This document shows positions 17,314 to 27,598 of a stretch of 64,000 nt of DNA, one piece after another. Numbering within the stretch: position 1 is the stretch's first letter; each line of letters starts with the position of its first letter. A program made the translations under genes and the position numbers. The DNA comes from JAJEEA01 sp965243615 (GTDB lineage: Bacteria; Acidobacteriota; Vicinamibacteria; Vicinamibacterales; UBA8438): assembly GCA_965243615.1 (NCBI GenBank), contig CBDEVO010000003.1, positions 4,650,001 to 4,714,000 of the forward strand. Reading direction: 5' to 3'. The notes under the pieces are model-generated. The model worked only from the letters and a program-made list of their open reading frames with translations, made no database searches and was not told the origin of the DNA.

Positions 17314-17425
17314 GTGGAGTACCGGCCGCGCATGGTGGACGCCGAACTCGACGCGCTACTCGAGGGGCTGCCCGCGTGTCCCTGGAAACCCCAAGGCCGT
17401 CCGCAAGACCGAGTCCGCGCCTCCG
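17314..17425 (+). pseudogene. ATP-binding protein (DUF4143-type) N-terminal fragment, second copy
   Basis: GTG at 17314 gives EYRPRMVDAELDALLEGLPA, nearly the same as the fragment at 8138. One base is then missing, so the Walker A region (ETPKAVRKTE) appears in another frame and its key Gly is Arg. It runs into the end of the AAA gene on the opposite strand. Confidence 0.6.
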
Positions 17426-17437
17426 CCGGGCCGTCGA

Positions 17438-18688
17438 TCACGGTCCCGGAAGCGTCGGTTCCTGGCGGTGCAGGAACTCGCCGAAGAGCGGCACCGTGAA
17501 GTCGATTCTCCCCTCCCGCGGCGAGTAGCAGAGCCCCTTCGCGATCAGGGAATCGCGGAGCCGTTCCACGACGCCCTGCTCTGCGCCCTTCGCGCGCCCC
17601 TTGATGTCCGCCACGGCCTCTCCGATCCACGAGTCGTCATCGCTCCATGTCTCGATGGCGCGGACGACCTCGGCGTGGTGGGGCGCTTCTCCCAACGACG
17701 CCACGACCGCGAGGAAGGCCTGCTCCTCCCGGCTGGTCCGGTCGATCCGCACGCGAAAGAACCCTGCGTCGAGCTCACGGGTGGCGCGCGGCACGGCGAT
17801 GTCCACGTCGTCGGCCATGATCTCGTCGGGTCCGTCCGCCGCGTCCCAGGCGTGCTTGCCGAACTCCTGGATGAAGTAGGGATAGCCCCTCGTCTCGGCC
17901 AGGACGCGATCGAGCGCCGCCCCGCGCCACCGGACTCCCTCCGCATCCGCCGGCGTCGCCAGCGCTGCTCGCGCGTCGGCCTCCGCCAAGCTGTTTATCG
18001 TCCGGAAGTGAAAAAGCCGTTCCGCGTACGTCTTGGCTTCACCGACGAGCCTGGGGACCGTCGGCAGACCCGCCGCCGCCGCCATGACCGGCAACTGTTC
18101 CTGGCTCACCCGATGCAACGCCACCATCAGGGCGCCGAGGTGTTCCCGCGGCAGGTTCTGCACCTCGTCAATCGTGACCAGCACGCCGACGCCGCGTGCG
18201 CGCGCCACCGCGCCGATTTCGAGGAACAGTCCGGCCAGGTCGCGATCGAGCAACCCCGAGTCGGCCGGGCCCGAAACCGGGTCCAGACCGATGACCACGT
18301 CCCCTTCACCCGGCAGCTTCCACTTGAGTTGAAACGACTTCAACACGCCAAGGGCCCGACGCGCGCGGTCCACCACGATCTTGCCCGGCGACAGCGCTCG
18401 TAGCGTCCCATGCACCAAGGCGCTCACCTCGTCCACGAACTTGAGCTCTTCGGTGATCTCGACGGCGTGATGCACCCACCTGTGGCCCTCGGCCAAACGG
18501 CCGAACTCCCGGAGCAGCACCGTCTTGCCGACACCGCGCAGTCCGGTCAGAAGCACGCTGCGTTCGGGCTTTCCCAAGCCGAAGCGCTGGATGGAGACAC
18601 GGCAGGTCGCGAGCTCGGCATCGCGGCCCACCAGCGCCGGCGGAGGGGCGCCGGCACCCGGGCTGTACGGATTGCGGACCGGATCCAT
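17438..18688 (-). CDS. AAA-family ATPase with HTH-like C-terminus
   Basis: A 416-residue ATPase. It opens NPYSPGAGAPPPALVGRDAE, an AAA_16-type start, with Walker A GLRGVGKTVLLRE (about residue 47) and Walker B VLVTIDEVQN (about 168). A sensor-like Arg region and a C-terminal part resembling a winged helix (about 340-416, containing RLRDSLIAKGLCYSPREGRI) follow. Single-gene ATPases of this type are common in mobile regions; substrate and role are unknown. Its 3' end abuts the broken ATPase fragment copy. No operon partner is visible. Confidence 0.8.
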   Translation of the reverse strand: MDPVRNPYSPGAGAPPPALVGRDAELATCRVSIQRFGLGKPERSVLLTGLRGVGKTVLLREFGRLAEGHRWVHHAVEITEELKFVDEVSALVHGTLRALSPGKIVVDRARRALGVLKSFQLKWKLPGEGDVVIGLDPVSGPADSGLLDRDLAGLFLEIGAVARARGVGVLVTIDEVQNLPREHLGALMVALHRVSQEQLPVMAAAAGLPTVPRLVGEAKTYAERLFHFRTINSLAEADARAALATPADAEGVRWRGAALDRVLAETRGYPYFIQEFGKHAWDAADGPDEIMADDVDIAVPRATRELDAGFFRVRIDRTSREEQAFLAVVASLGEAPHHAEVVRAIETWSDDDSWIGEAVADIKGRAKGAEQGVVERLRDSLIAKGLCYSPREGRIDFTVPLFGEFLHRQEPTLPGP

Positions 18689-18948
18689 ATGTTGCCCCAG
18701 CGCTATTCGTCGTTCGTCTTGCCAAGCCCTGACCGGAGCCAACCGTGCGACCGGCACGCCTCTCCCGACGTCGACTTGGACCGGTTTCAGGCCTGCGACG
18801 CTACGCCAACAAGGGCCTCGCACGGGTCGGCCTCGATCCGCCGGAGGCCGGAATCGACAGCGCCCTCCGGCGTTACGGAGAAGAACCGCCCAGAGGCCGT
18901 GCCCCTGGGAGGTCCGAATGCCCGCACCAAGCCGAGTTGGAGCCGCCC

Positions 18949-19797
18949 CTACCCGCCGAGGGGCAGCACGAAGCGCCAGCCCTCGTCGAGGCGCTGCTGC
19001 AGGCGGCTCGCGCCGTCGCCGATGCCGCAGATCACCCGGTCCTGGGCCTGGCAGGCCTCGAGGACGGTCTCGAACGCGGCGTCGACCTCGGGGTGGTTCC
19101 GGTCGGGCGGATTGGGGCCGAGGCCGAGGTCGATGGCCATGTCGCCGGGGACCACCATGATGGCGCTGACCGGGGCGGCGAGGATGTCCTGGATGTTGTC
19201 GACCGCCTCCTGCGACTCGATCATCGCCACCGCGAACAGCTCGCCGGCGGGGTTGAGGGGCCACACGTCGGCCACGGCGTGGTACTCGACGCTGTTCAGG
19301 CCCCAAAGGCGGGTCGCCCCGCCGGGCCCCCACCCGCGCTCGCCGCGGGGCTCGGGCGCGGACGAGCCGCGGGCCGGCGGATAGCGCATCGCCTGCACCA
19401 GGCGCACCGCCTCCTCGCCCCGGTCGACGTGGGGCAGGATGATGCCGAACCCGCCGAGGTCGAGGACCTGCTTGACCGCCCACTTGAAGTCCTCGTCGCC
19501 GTCCTGGGGAATGCGGATGAGCGGCGTCAGGCTCAGCCGGCCGTCGGCGTCCCGGTCCTCGCTCATCTCCGCCAGCACCCGCTGCACCCGCTCGCCGGAG
19601 AACGGCGAGTGCTCCATGTCGACGAAGCGCCACTCGCGGTTGGCGATGGCGGCCCCGCCGCCCTCCAGCGCCTCGATCACCTTGTTGAGCCGCCCGCCGT
19701 CCTGCGCGCCGGCCGGCGCCGCCGCGAGCGCGACCGCGGCCACCGCTGCCGCCACCACGATCGCCTGCATCGCCCGCCTCATCTGTAGCTGTCTCAT
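18949..19797 (-). CDS. Exported HpcH/HpaI-type aldolase
   Basis: A 282-residue protein of the class II 2-keto-acid aldolase family, which cleaves 2-keto-3-deoxy acids using a divalent metal. Seen motifs are FVDMEHSPFS, LGGFGIILPHVD, metal Glu in AVAMIESQEAVDNI, and the Asp-containing VVPGDMAIDLGLG. The unusual point is a clear Sec signal peptide (QAIVVAAAVAAVALAAAPAG) with a GGGGAGG ribosome site just before this ATG. Family members are normally cytoplasmic. It diverges from the molybdenum hydroxylase operon at 20044. Confidence 0.8.
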   Translation of the reverse strand: MRQLQMRRAMQAIVVAAAVAAVALAAAPAGAQDGGRLNKVIEALEGGGAAIANREWRFVDMEHSPFSGERVQRVLAEMSEDRDADGRLSLTPLIRIPQDGDEDFKWAVKQVLDLGGFGIILPHVDRGEEAVRLVQAMRYPPARGSSAPEPRGERGWGPGGATRLWGLNSVEYHAVADVWPLNPAGELFAVAMIESQEAVDNIQDILAAPVSAIMVVPGDMAIDLGLGPNPPDRNHPEVDAAFETVLEACQAQDRVICGIGDGASRLQQRLDEGWRFVLPLGG

Positions 19798-20043
19798 CGT
19801 GAACCTCCCCTGCCCGGCCTCGTCCAACCGTGTCGACGTACGCCGATGGATTGTACGCGCCCCGCCGAACCGCCGGCAATTCCGGACCCGGCTTGCGCCG
19901 GCCGGGCATCCCGGGTCACCATATCGGCCGGCGGCGGCCCGGACCCTGCGCGGGGCGTCGGTCGAGCCGCCTGTGACTGGCGCGCGGCGGGGAACGGCGC
20001 TTTCCATTACGCGCGCCGCCCCGGCCGCCTCGAGAGGACGCAT

Positions 20044-20511
20044 ATGGCCCAGGTTTCCATCACCGTCAACGGCAGGCAGCGCACCGCCGAGGTCGAGCCG
20101 CGCCTGCTGCTCGTGCACTTCCTGCGGGAGCATCTCGACCTGACCGGCACCCACGTGGGGTGCGACACCAGCCAGTGCGGGGCGTGCACGGTGCTCGTCG
20201 ACGGCCGCAGCGCCAAGTCGTGCACCATCTTCGCGGTGCAGGCGGACGGCTCGGAGGTCACCACCATCGAGGGGCTGGCCAAAGGCGACGACCTCCATCC
20301 CCTGCAGGACGGGTTCTGGGAGGAGCACGGGCTGCAGTGCGGCTACTGCACGCCGGGGATGATCATGTCCTCGGTGAACCTCCTCGAGGACAACCCGTCG
20401 CCCACCGAGGGCGAGATCCGCGAGGGCCTCGACGGCAACTTCTGCCGCTGCACGGGCTACCAGCACATCGTCAACGCCGTGCAGAACGCGGCCGCGAGGA
20501 GGTCGTCATGA
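20044..20511 (+). CDS. Molybdenum hydroxylase 2Fe-2S subunit
   Basis: A 155-residue small subunit of a xanthine dehydrogenase/aldehyde oxidase-type enzyme. It passes electrons from the Mo site to FAD. The plant-type cluster motif is GCDTSQCGACTVLVDG, and the C-terminal all-helical cluster motif is CGYCTPGMIM with NFCRCTGYQHI. Its stop overlaps the next start (ATGA at 20508), so it is the first gene of a tightly coupled three-gene operon in the order S-L-M. The substrate is not shown by this subunit. Confidence 0.93.
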   Translation: MAQVSITVNGRQRTAEVEPRLLLVHFLREHLDLTGTHVGCDTSQCGACTVLVDGRSAKSCTIFAVQADGSEVTTIEGLAKGDDLHPLQDGFWEEHGLQCGYCTPGMIMSSVNLLEDNPSPTEGEIREGLDGNFCRCTGYQHIVNAVQNAAARRSS

Positions 20512-22870
20512 GCGCCGCTCCGGTCCTGCCGAAGCTCGTCGGCCAGCGCGTCAAGCGGCGCGAGGACCCGCGGCTCGTCCAGGGGCACGGCACGTACGTC
20601 GACGACGTGAAGATCTTCGGCCTGCGGCACGCAGCGTTCAAACGCAGCGACGTCGCCCACGGCCGCATCCGCTCGATCGACACGAGCGCGGCCGAGGCGA
20701 TGGACGGCGTCGAGGCGGTGCTCACGGGGACGCAGATCGCCGAGTTCCTCGACCCGATGCCCATCGGCACTCCGTTCCCCTCGCCCGAGCACCGCGCCGT
20801 CGCCACCGACGTCGTGCGCTACGTCGGCGAGCCGGTGGCGGTGGTCGTGGCCGCCGATCGCTACACGGCGCGGGACGCCGCCGACGCCATCGTCGTCGAC
20901 TACGAGGTCCGGCCCGCGGTGGTCGACCCCGAGGTGGCGATGACCGGCCACCCGACGGTGATTCACGCTGACTTCGACAACAACCTCGCGGTGCCGCTGG
21001 TGCCGAGCGGCACCGGGGTCTCGCCCGACGGCAAGACGGTGGACGACAGCGCCGTCGACAAGGCGTTCGCCGACGCCGACGTCGTGGTGTCGCAGCGCAT
21101 GGTGAACCAGCGGCTCGCCCCCACCGCGATGGAGCCGCGGGGGGTCGTCGCCCACTACGAGCGGGGCAAGGGGACGATGACGATCTGGTCGTCGACCCAG
21201 AACCCCCACATCCTGCGCACGTTCGTCGCCAAGCTGAACGGCATGGGCGAGGACGAGGTGCGGGCCATCGCGCCCGAGGTCGGGGGCGGGTTCGGGGCCA
21301 AGATCAACATCTACGGCGAGGAGTACGTGGTGTCGGCCCTGTCCAGGCGGCTGGGCGTGCCGCTCAAGTGGATCGAGGACCGCTCCGAGGCGTTCCTCGC
21401 CACCATCCACGGGCGCGACATCATCGGCTACGTCGACATCGCGGCGAACCGCGACGGGAAGGTGCTGGGCATGAAGCTGCGGCTCATCGCCGACGTCGGC
21501 GCCTACAACATGCTGCTGACGGCGGCCATCCCGACCCTGACGATGCTGATGGCGAACGCCACCTACGACATCCCCGCCGTCCGCACCACCCTCACCGAGG
21601 TGTTCACGAACAAGACCCCGACCGACGCCTACCGCGGCGCGGGACGGCCCGAGGCCACCTACTTCGTCGAGCGGGGCATGGACATGCTGGCCCACCGCCT
21701 CGACATGGACCCGGCCGAGCTGCGGCGCCGCAACTTCATCGCGCCCGACCGGTTCCCCTTCAAGACCCAGATGGGGGCCGTCTACGACTCGGGCGACTAC
21801 GCCAAGGCGCTCGACCGGGCCCTCGAGAACGCGGGGTGGCAGGAGCTGCAGCGCGAGCGCGACGCGGCGCAGGCCGAGGGACGGCTCGTCGGCCTCGGCC
21901 TCGCGATGTACGTCGAGGTGTGCGGCATCGGCCCGTCCGCATCGCTGCCCACCGGCGGGTGGGAGCACGCCCAGGTCACCGTCGAGCGCGACGGGCGCAT
22001 CAGCGCCACCACCGGCGCCTCGCCCCATGGGCAGGGCAACGAGACCACGTTCGCGCAGATGCTCGCCGACCAGTTCGGGGTGCCGTTCGACCACGTCCGC
22101 ATCCACCACGGCGACACCGGCGTCGTGAAGCAGGGCATCGGCACGTTCGGCAGCCGGTCGCAGGCGGTCGGGGGCACCGCGCTGCACTTGGCCGGCGGCA
22201 AGGTCCGCAAGAAGATGGCGAGGTTCGCCGCGGCGCTGCTCGAGGCGCACGAGGAGGACCTCGTGTTCGAGGACGGGCGCATCTCGGTGCAGGGCTCGCC
22301 CGACGCCGGGAAGTCGTTCGCCGAGGTCGCCGCCTACGCGTACATCCCGGTGCCTCTGCCGGCCGGGCTCGACCCCGGGCTGAGCGAGGAGGCGTTCTTC
22401 GAGCCGCCCAACAACACCTACCCCTTCGGGTGCCACATCTCGATGGTCGAGATCGACCGCGATACCGGCGAGCTCGCCCTGCTGCGGCTCGTCGCCGTCG
22501 ACGACGCGGGGAACCTGATCAACCCGCTGATCGTCGAGGGCCAGATTCACGGCGGCCTCGCCCAGGGCATCGGCCAGGCCATGATCGAGGAGGTCCGCTA
22601 CGGCGGCGACGGGCAGCCGCTGACCGGCTCGTTCATGGACTATGCCATTCCCCGCGCGGCCGACCTCCCGCGGTTCGAGCTCGACGCCACCGTCACCCCC
22701 ACCCCCGTCAACCCGCTCGGCGCCAAGGGCGTCGGCGAGGCGGGGACGCTGGGGTCGACCCCCTGCATCGTGTCGGCCGCGGTCGACGCGCTCAGCGGGT
22801 TCGGCGTCACCCACGTCGACATGATGCTGCGGCCCGAGAAGCTGTGGCAGATTATCCACGGAGGCCAAGC

Positions 22871-22874
<4 letters not shown>
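20508..22874 (+). CDS. Molybdenum hydroxylase large (Mo-binding) subunit
   Basis: A 788-residue catalytic subunit binding the molybdopterin cytosine dinucleotide cofactor. Landmarks are the start VGQRVKRREDPRLVQGHGTY, VGEPVAVVVA, EVGGGFGAKINIYGEE, AYRGAGRPEATYFVERGMD, and the catalytic Glu in GAKGVGEAGTLG. Aerobic CO dehydrogenases carry a Cys in an AYRCSF loop; here it is AYRGAG, so this is an aldehyde, purine or other aromatic hydroxylase rather than CoxL form I. It lies between, and overlaps, the 2Fe-2S and FAD genes. Confidence 0.92.
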
Positions 22875-23725
<851 letters not shown>

Positions 23726-23952
23726 ATCCGCGGCCGGAGCGCCCTCGGCAGGCCGGCATCGGCCGAGAGCGAAACGCCGGCCGGCCCCGGGGCGTTCGAT
23801 CCGGCGGGACGCTGGCGAGAATTACCCGGCCGTGTCGAGTACGCCGCCCCGCAGAAGGCGTCCCGGTGCAGTAGGCAACCTCATCTCGATCACGGTCCTT
23901 CCCGGCACCACCCGCCCCGATGGCGGCGGCAGCACCGCCGCCGCCCCATCCT

Positions 23953-25611
23953 TCACACGCCCCACACGTCGACAGCGACGCCGTGACGCGACGTCATTCG
24001 GCGGTGGAAGACCTTGTCCTCCCAGCGCTTTCCCTCGCCACGGTCGACAACGACCAGATGACCCTCTCTCGCCGCGCAGCGGTCCATGTACCCGGCCGTC
24101 TGCTCCAGCCCTTCCGCGATGATCCGCTCCAGGCTGCCGTGCAGCACTTTGCACTCGATCACGAGCCGGTCGACTCGCGCGGCCCCCGCTCCCGGGGTGC
24201 TTCCGCCGACGAGCGGTTCCCCGGCCGCCGAGCTGTCGGCGGCCACTCCCCGACCACCCCGCGGCCACATTATCAGCAGGTCCGTGCGCCCCCGACCCAG
24301 CCCGTACTCCCGCTCGATGCGCCCGCCGCTGTTCACGATCCGCTGCAGGAACGCCTGCAGCAGCAGTTGCGGCCACGCCTCCTGATACAGGAAACGCTTC
24401 GACCAGTGCTCGGAGTGTTCGCGGAAGAACGTCTGGAACGCCGCCAGCAACTGCCGTGCGTTCAACCCGCCATCGGCGTCCACGTACCACGCCGCTTCCT
24501 GCTCGAACTCCTCCTGGGCCACCCAGGTCAGCTCGCGCGGCACCACCTCCGCGTAGATCGGATTCGCGATTCGTATCGGCCGGTTGCGAGCGACGAGGCC
24601 GAGATCGCGGACGTACTCGAGGTCGCGGTCCGTGAGGGCCCGCGTCTCCGCCCCGCTCAGCAACGGCTCGACCACCCGCCGGACCCGGTCCTCCCTCAGC
24701 TTGTCCGCCAACTGGTCGAGGTGTGTCTCCCGACGCAGAATCAGCCGCTCCTGCGCCGCACGAACGGCCTCCGCATCGATGGGCCGCGACCGGTCACGGC
24801 CCCCCTTGTCCCGGAAACAGGCGTCGTAAGCCAGCGCGTTCACCAGCCACGGCTGCCCCAGGGTCTGGCTCCAGACCGTCTCCAGCGCCTCTTTCGTGAA
24901 CGCCTGGCCCGTCTCTGCCGTGTGCTGCCCGATGAGCGCCCGCACGTCGTCGCTCGACAAGTCCCCGAGCCGTAGCGAGGCGGCCTTGACGTTGAACGCG
25001 CTGCCCCCGGCGACCACCGCCTGCTCCGTCGTCGACCGGATGCGGTAGTCCCGCACGTCGCGAACACCGCAGAGCACGATGCTCTGGGGAAACGCCGCGG
25101 GCCGCAGGTCGTAGCCCGAGCGCAACTGGCGGAGCACGGACAGCAGCGTGTCGCCCACCAGCGCGTCGATCTCGTCGAGAAGCAGGACCAGCGGGCGGGG
25201 GTCGGCCTGCGACCAGCGGATGAGGACCTGCTTCAGCGCGGCGTCAGGCCCGGAGCGCGACAGAACGTCAGGCCAGGTCGAGTCCAGGAAGTTGTCGTTC
25301 AGCGAGAGGCGCGCCCGCGTCGCCAGCTCGTCGAGGACCGCCCGCATCGACCGGCCCGTGTCCTCGCGCCCCGCCTGCCCCGCCTCCAGGTTCGCGTACA
25401 CGCACCGATAGTCGCCGGCCGCGCCGCCGTTCAGCAGATCCTGCAGGGCCAGCAGGGTGGTGGTCTTCCCGGTCTGCCGCGGCGCGTGCAGCACGAAGTA
25501 GCGCTTGCCCCGAACGAACCCGAGTACGTCGTCGAGATCGAGGCGCTCCAACGGCGGGATGCAGTAGTGATCAACCGCAACGACGGGGCCCGTCGTGTTG
25601 AAGGAACGCAT
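23953..25611 (-). CDS. P-loop ATPase fused to PD-(D/E)XK-like nuclease domain
   Basis: A 552-residue protein. An N-terminal ATPase begins MRSFNTTGPVVAVDHYCIPP, with Walker A APRQTGKTT (about residue 42) and Walker B LVLLLDEIDAL (about 140). The C-terminal part (about 440-552) carries a nuclease-like core: Glu in RIEREYGLGRGRTDLLI and VIECKVLHGS, giving the D-ExK arrangement. The pair matches AAA-ATPase-like/PDDEXK families found scattered in mobile DNA. It converges with the molybdenum hydroxylase operon. Role unknown; defence or element maintenance are possible. Confidence 0.78.
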   Translation of the reverse strand: MRSFNTTGPVVAVDHYCIPPLERLDLDDVLGFVRGKRYFVLHAPRQTGKTTTLLALQDLLNGGAAGDYRCVYANLEAGQAGREDTGRSMRAVLDELATRARLSLNDNFLDSTWPDVLSRSGPDAALKQVLIRWSQADPRPLVLLLDEIDALVGDTLLSVLRQLRSGYDLRPAAFPQSIVLCGVRDVRDYRIRSTTEQAVVAGGSAFNVKAASLRLGDLSSDDVRALIGQHTAETGQAFTKEALETVWSQTLGQPWLVNALAYDACFRDKGGRDRSRPIDAEAVRAAQERLILRRETHLDQLADKLREDRVRRVVEPLLSGAETRALTDRDLEYVRDLGLVARNRPIRIANPIYAEVVPRELTWVAQEEFEQEAAWYVDADGGLNARQLLAAFQTFFREHSEHWSKRFLYQEAWPQLLLQAFLQRIVNSGGRIEREYGLGRGRTDLLIMWPRGGRGVAADSSAAGEPLVGGSTPGAGAARVDRLVIECKVLHGSLERIIAEGLEQTAGYMDRCAAREGHLVVVDRGEGKRWEDKVFHRRMTSRHGVAVDVWGV

Positions 25612-25891
25612 GACGGTAGTATCACACGCGCCTTCCTGGACCAGTGCCTGCCCGCGCCAGCGGCCGCGGACGGAGAGTTCCCCGTCGGCGCGACGACGAA
25701 GCCGTCGGCGGCAGGAGAACTCCCCCTCACGGGCGCCGAGGACGCAGGCGGTCAGCAGCGCCACCTGGTCGCGGGCCCCGCGCTCATCGCCGCCTCCGGC
25801 TCCGCCGGGCGTCTCCGTCGCCGCGCGCCGACGACGCCGCCGGCAGCCGCATGACGATGCAGGCGTCGGGGCAGGAGCAGACCGCCGCGCG

Positions 25892-26614
25892 TCAAGCCGG
25901 CAGGGGCGGCATGCGCGGTCCCGGCGTGCTGAACGTCATCTCGGTGATCGCCTTCACGCTGCGGTTCCCGTAGCGGAACGGTACGACCAGGCGTAGCGGC
26001 GCGCCGTGGCGCGGCGGGATCGGCTCGTCGTTCATCATCCACGCCAGCATCACCTGCGGGTGCCGCAGCGTCGTCATCGGCTCGTCCGCGTAGAAGCGGT
26101 CAGACCCCACGAAGCGGCAGTAGTGCACGCCGGGAATGACCCCGAGCATGTCCGCGAAGTCGCTGAACCGCACGCCCGTCCACTTGACGATGCCGCGCGG
26201 GTTCGGGGCGCCGCACTGCAACAGATACGTGCCGGAAACGACCGGCAACTGCTCCAGGTCCGAGAACCGCAACGTGCCCGAGAGCCGAGCCATGCCGCGG
26301 GTGTCGACCCGGATCGCCATGCGGCGGTAGTCGAACTCGATCTGCGGGGTCTGCCGGCCCTGGGTGCGCCACATCAGCGGATCGGTGATGGGGCCGGCCG
26401 CGCTGTCGGGATGCTCGGGGGCCGACCCGTCCGCCTCGAGCGGCAGCGGCGCGGGGAACCCCTCGCGCAACGGGCGCTCGACGAGCGAATCCGGCCAGTC
26501 GTCCTGGCCCTGGGCTCCCAGGGCCGCGGCTGGCCCCGGCCGGAGGACGCCGAGGGAGAGTCCCGCGAGGGTGGAGCCGGACAGGGAGAGCGCCTTGCGT
26601 CGTGAGAGGGTCAT
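25892..26614 (-). CDS. Sulfite-oxidase-fold molybdopterin protein, Tat-exported
   Basis: A 240-residue periplasmic protein. The Tat signal is SRRKALSLSG, with a strong GGAGGTG ribosome site. The sulfite oxidase Mo-domain core follows, with the candidate Mo-ligand Cys in YLLQCGAPNPRG and later blocks VKWTGVRFSDFADMLG, CRFVGSDRFYADEP, and PIPPRHGAPLRLVVPFRYG. It lacks the C-terminal dimerisation domain of true sulfite oxidases and so resembles MsrP-like or stand-alone members. Substrate unknown. No haem partner gene is adjacent. Confidence 0.83.
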   Translation of the reverse strand: MTLSRRKALSLSGSTLAGLSLGVLRPGPAAALGAQGQDDWPDSLVERPLREGFPAPLPLEADGSAPEHPDSAAGPITDPLMWRTQGRQTPQIEFDYRRMAIRVDTRGMARLSGTLRFSDLEQLPVVSGTYLLQCGAPNPRGIVKWTGVRFSDFADMLGVIPGVHYCRFVGSDRFYADEPMTTLRHPQVMLAWMMNDEPIPPRHGAPLRLVVPFRYGNRSVKAITEMTFSTPGPRMPPLPA

Positions 26615-27018
26615 CGCTGCACCTCCGAAGTTGGGTACCGGGTTCGCCGAGATTCTACCCGTTCTCGTCCACGGCCGAGAGGTTAGTGCACACCGGATCG
26701 TGCCGCCGGCTGGCGCCGACACTCGAAATCACATGAAACCACCGAATTGACCCCTACGGATCTCCCAAATATCACACGGAATAGTCTATGGTTACCGCAT
26801 ACGCGGCTCCTGCCGCGCGCGGGCCGCCCCACCGGGCGGGCCGGCGCACGAAGGGCCCGGACAGCGGGAGGCCGGAAGCAGTCGGAGGCGGGCCCTGTCG
26901 AACCGCGAGCGTAGGCCGAGCCGGACGCCATGGCAGGCGCCCACGGCACGGGGAGGGACCGCCCCGTCGCGTTCGGAGAAGGGCGCCGTCCGCCGGCCGC
27001 GTGAGCGGAGAAGCAGGC
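26615..27018 (+). other. Divergent intergenic region before the bactofilin gene
   Basis: About 400 bases without a convincing gene. The segment 26740-26790 is AT-richer and holds the best promoter-like match nearby. The 26800-27000 part is Gly/Arg-coding-like in all frames but shows no recognisable protein. Confidence 0.4.
26747..26775 (+). promoter_or_regulatory. Sigma-70-like promoter candidate for the bactofilin gene
   Basis: TTGACC, 17 bases, then TATCAC. The -35 matches consensus at five of six bases and the -10 at four of six. It sits about 245 bases before the ATG, leaving a long leader. Position and spacing are the only support. Confidence 0.3.
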
Positions 27019-27504
27019 ATGTGGAAACGGGAAGAACCCATCCAGGCGGTGCCCCCTCGGGTCACGAGCACGACCGGCTCGGGCCGCCAGGCGGGAAGCA
27101 GAGCGAACCGGGACGCGGTCGTCGGCAAGTCGATCGTCGTCAAGGGCGAGCTCCACGGCGGCGAGAACCTGACGATCGAGGGGCAGGTCGAGGGCAGGAT
27201 CACGTTGGAGCGGCACGTTCTGACGATCGGGACCCACGGACGCGTTCAAGCGGAGGTGTTCGCCAAGTCGGTCGTCATTCGGGGTGAGGTCGTCGGCGAC
27301 ATCGCCGCGGCCGAGACGGTTTCGATCAGCGCGGAGGGGAGGGTCGAGGGCGACATCAAGGCCGCCCGCGTCGCCATCGCCGAAGGAGCCAGGTTCCACG
27401 GCGGCATCGACATGCAGCAGGGGCGGCAGGCCCACCGCACGCCCAGCGAACCGAAGCACGAGCCCGGACCCCGGCCCCCGGCGAGCGCCCTGAGGTCCGA
27501 CTGA
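27019..27504 (+). CDS. Bactofilin (polymer-forming cytoskeletal protein)
   Basis: A 161-residue protein. The central DUF583/bactofilin domain (about residues 35-130) shows the six-residue periodicity of a right-handed beta-helix: SIVVKGELHGGENLTIEGQV, then HGRVQAEVFAKSVVIRGEVV and SISAEGRVEGDIKAARVAI. Flexible Pro/Arg-rich tails flank it. Such proteins self-assemble without nucleotide into filaments under the membrane and scaffold wall or shape functions. Here no peptidase or wall-enzyme partner is adjacent. Confidence 0.9.
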   Translation: MWKREEPIQAVPPRVTSTTGSGRQAGSRANRDAVVGKSIVVKGELHGGENLTIEGQVEGRITLERHVLTIGTHGRVQAEVFAKSVVIRGEVVGDIAAAETVSISAEGRVEGDIKAARVAIAEGARFHGGIDMQQGRQAHRTPSEPKHEPGPRPPASALRSD

Positions 27505-27598
27505 TGTCGAACGATGGAGCGTCGGCGAACCTGATCCCCAGGCTCATGGACGGTTCCCACGGGTGGCAAGGAGCGCCGTCCGATGTGCTACGCGAGCA

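Noticed and set aside
17438..19909. An 823-codon minus frame as a fused ATPase
   Set aside because: The upstream part is antisense or out of frame with the aldolase; the ATPase has a normal start at 18688.
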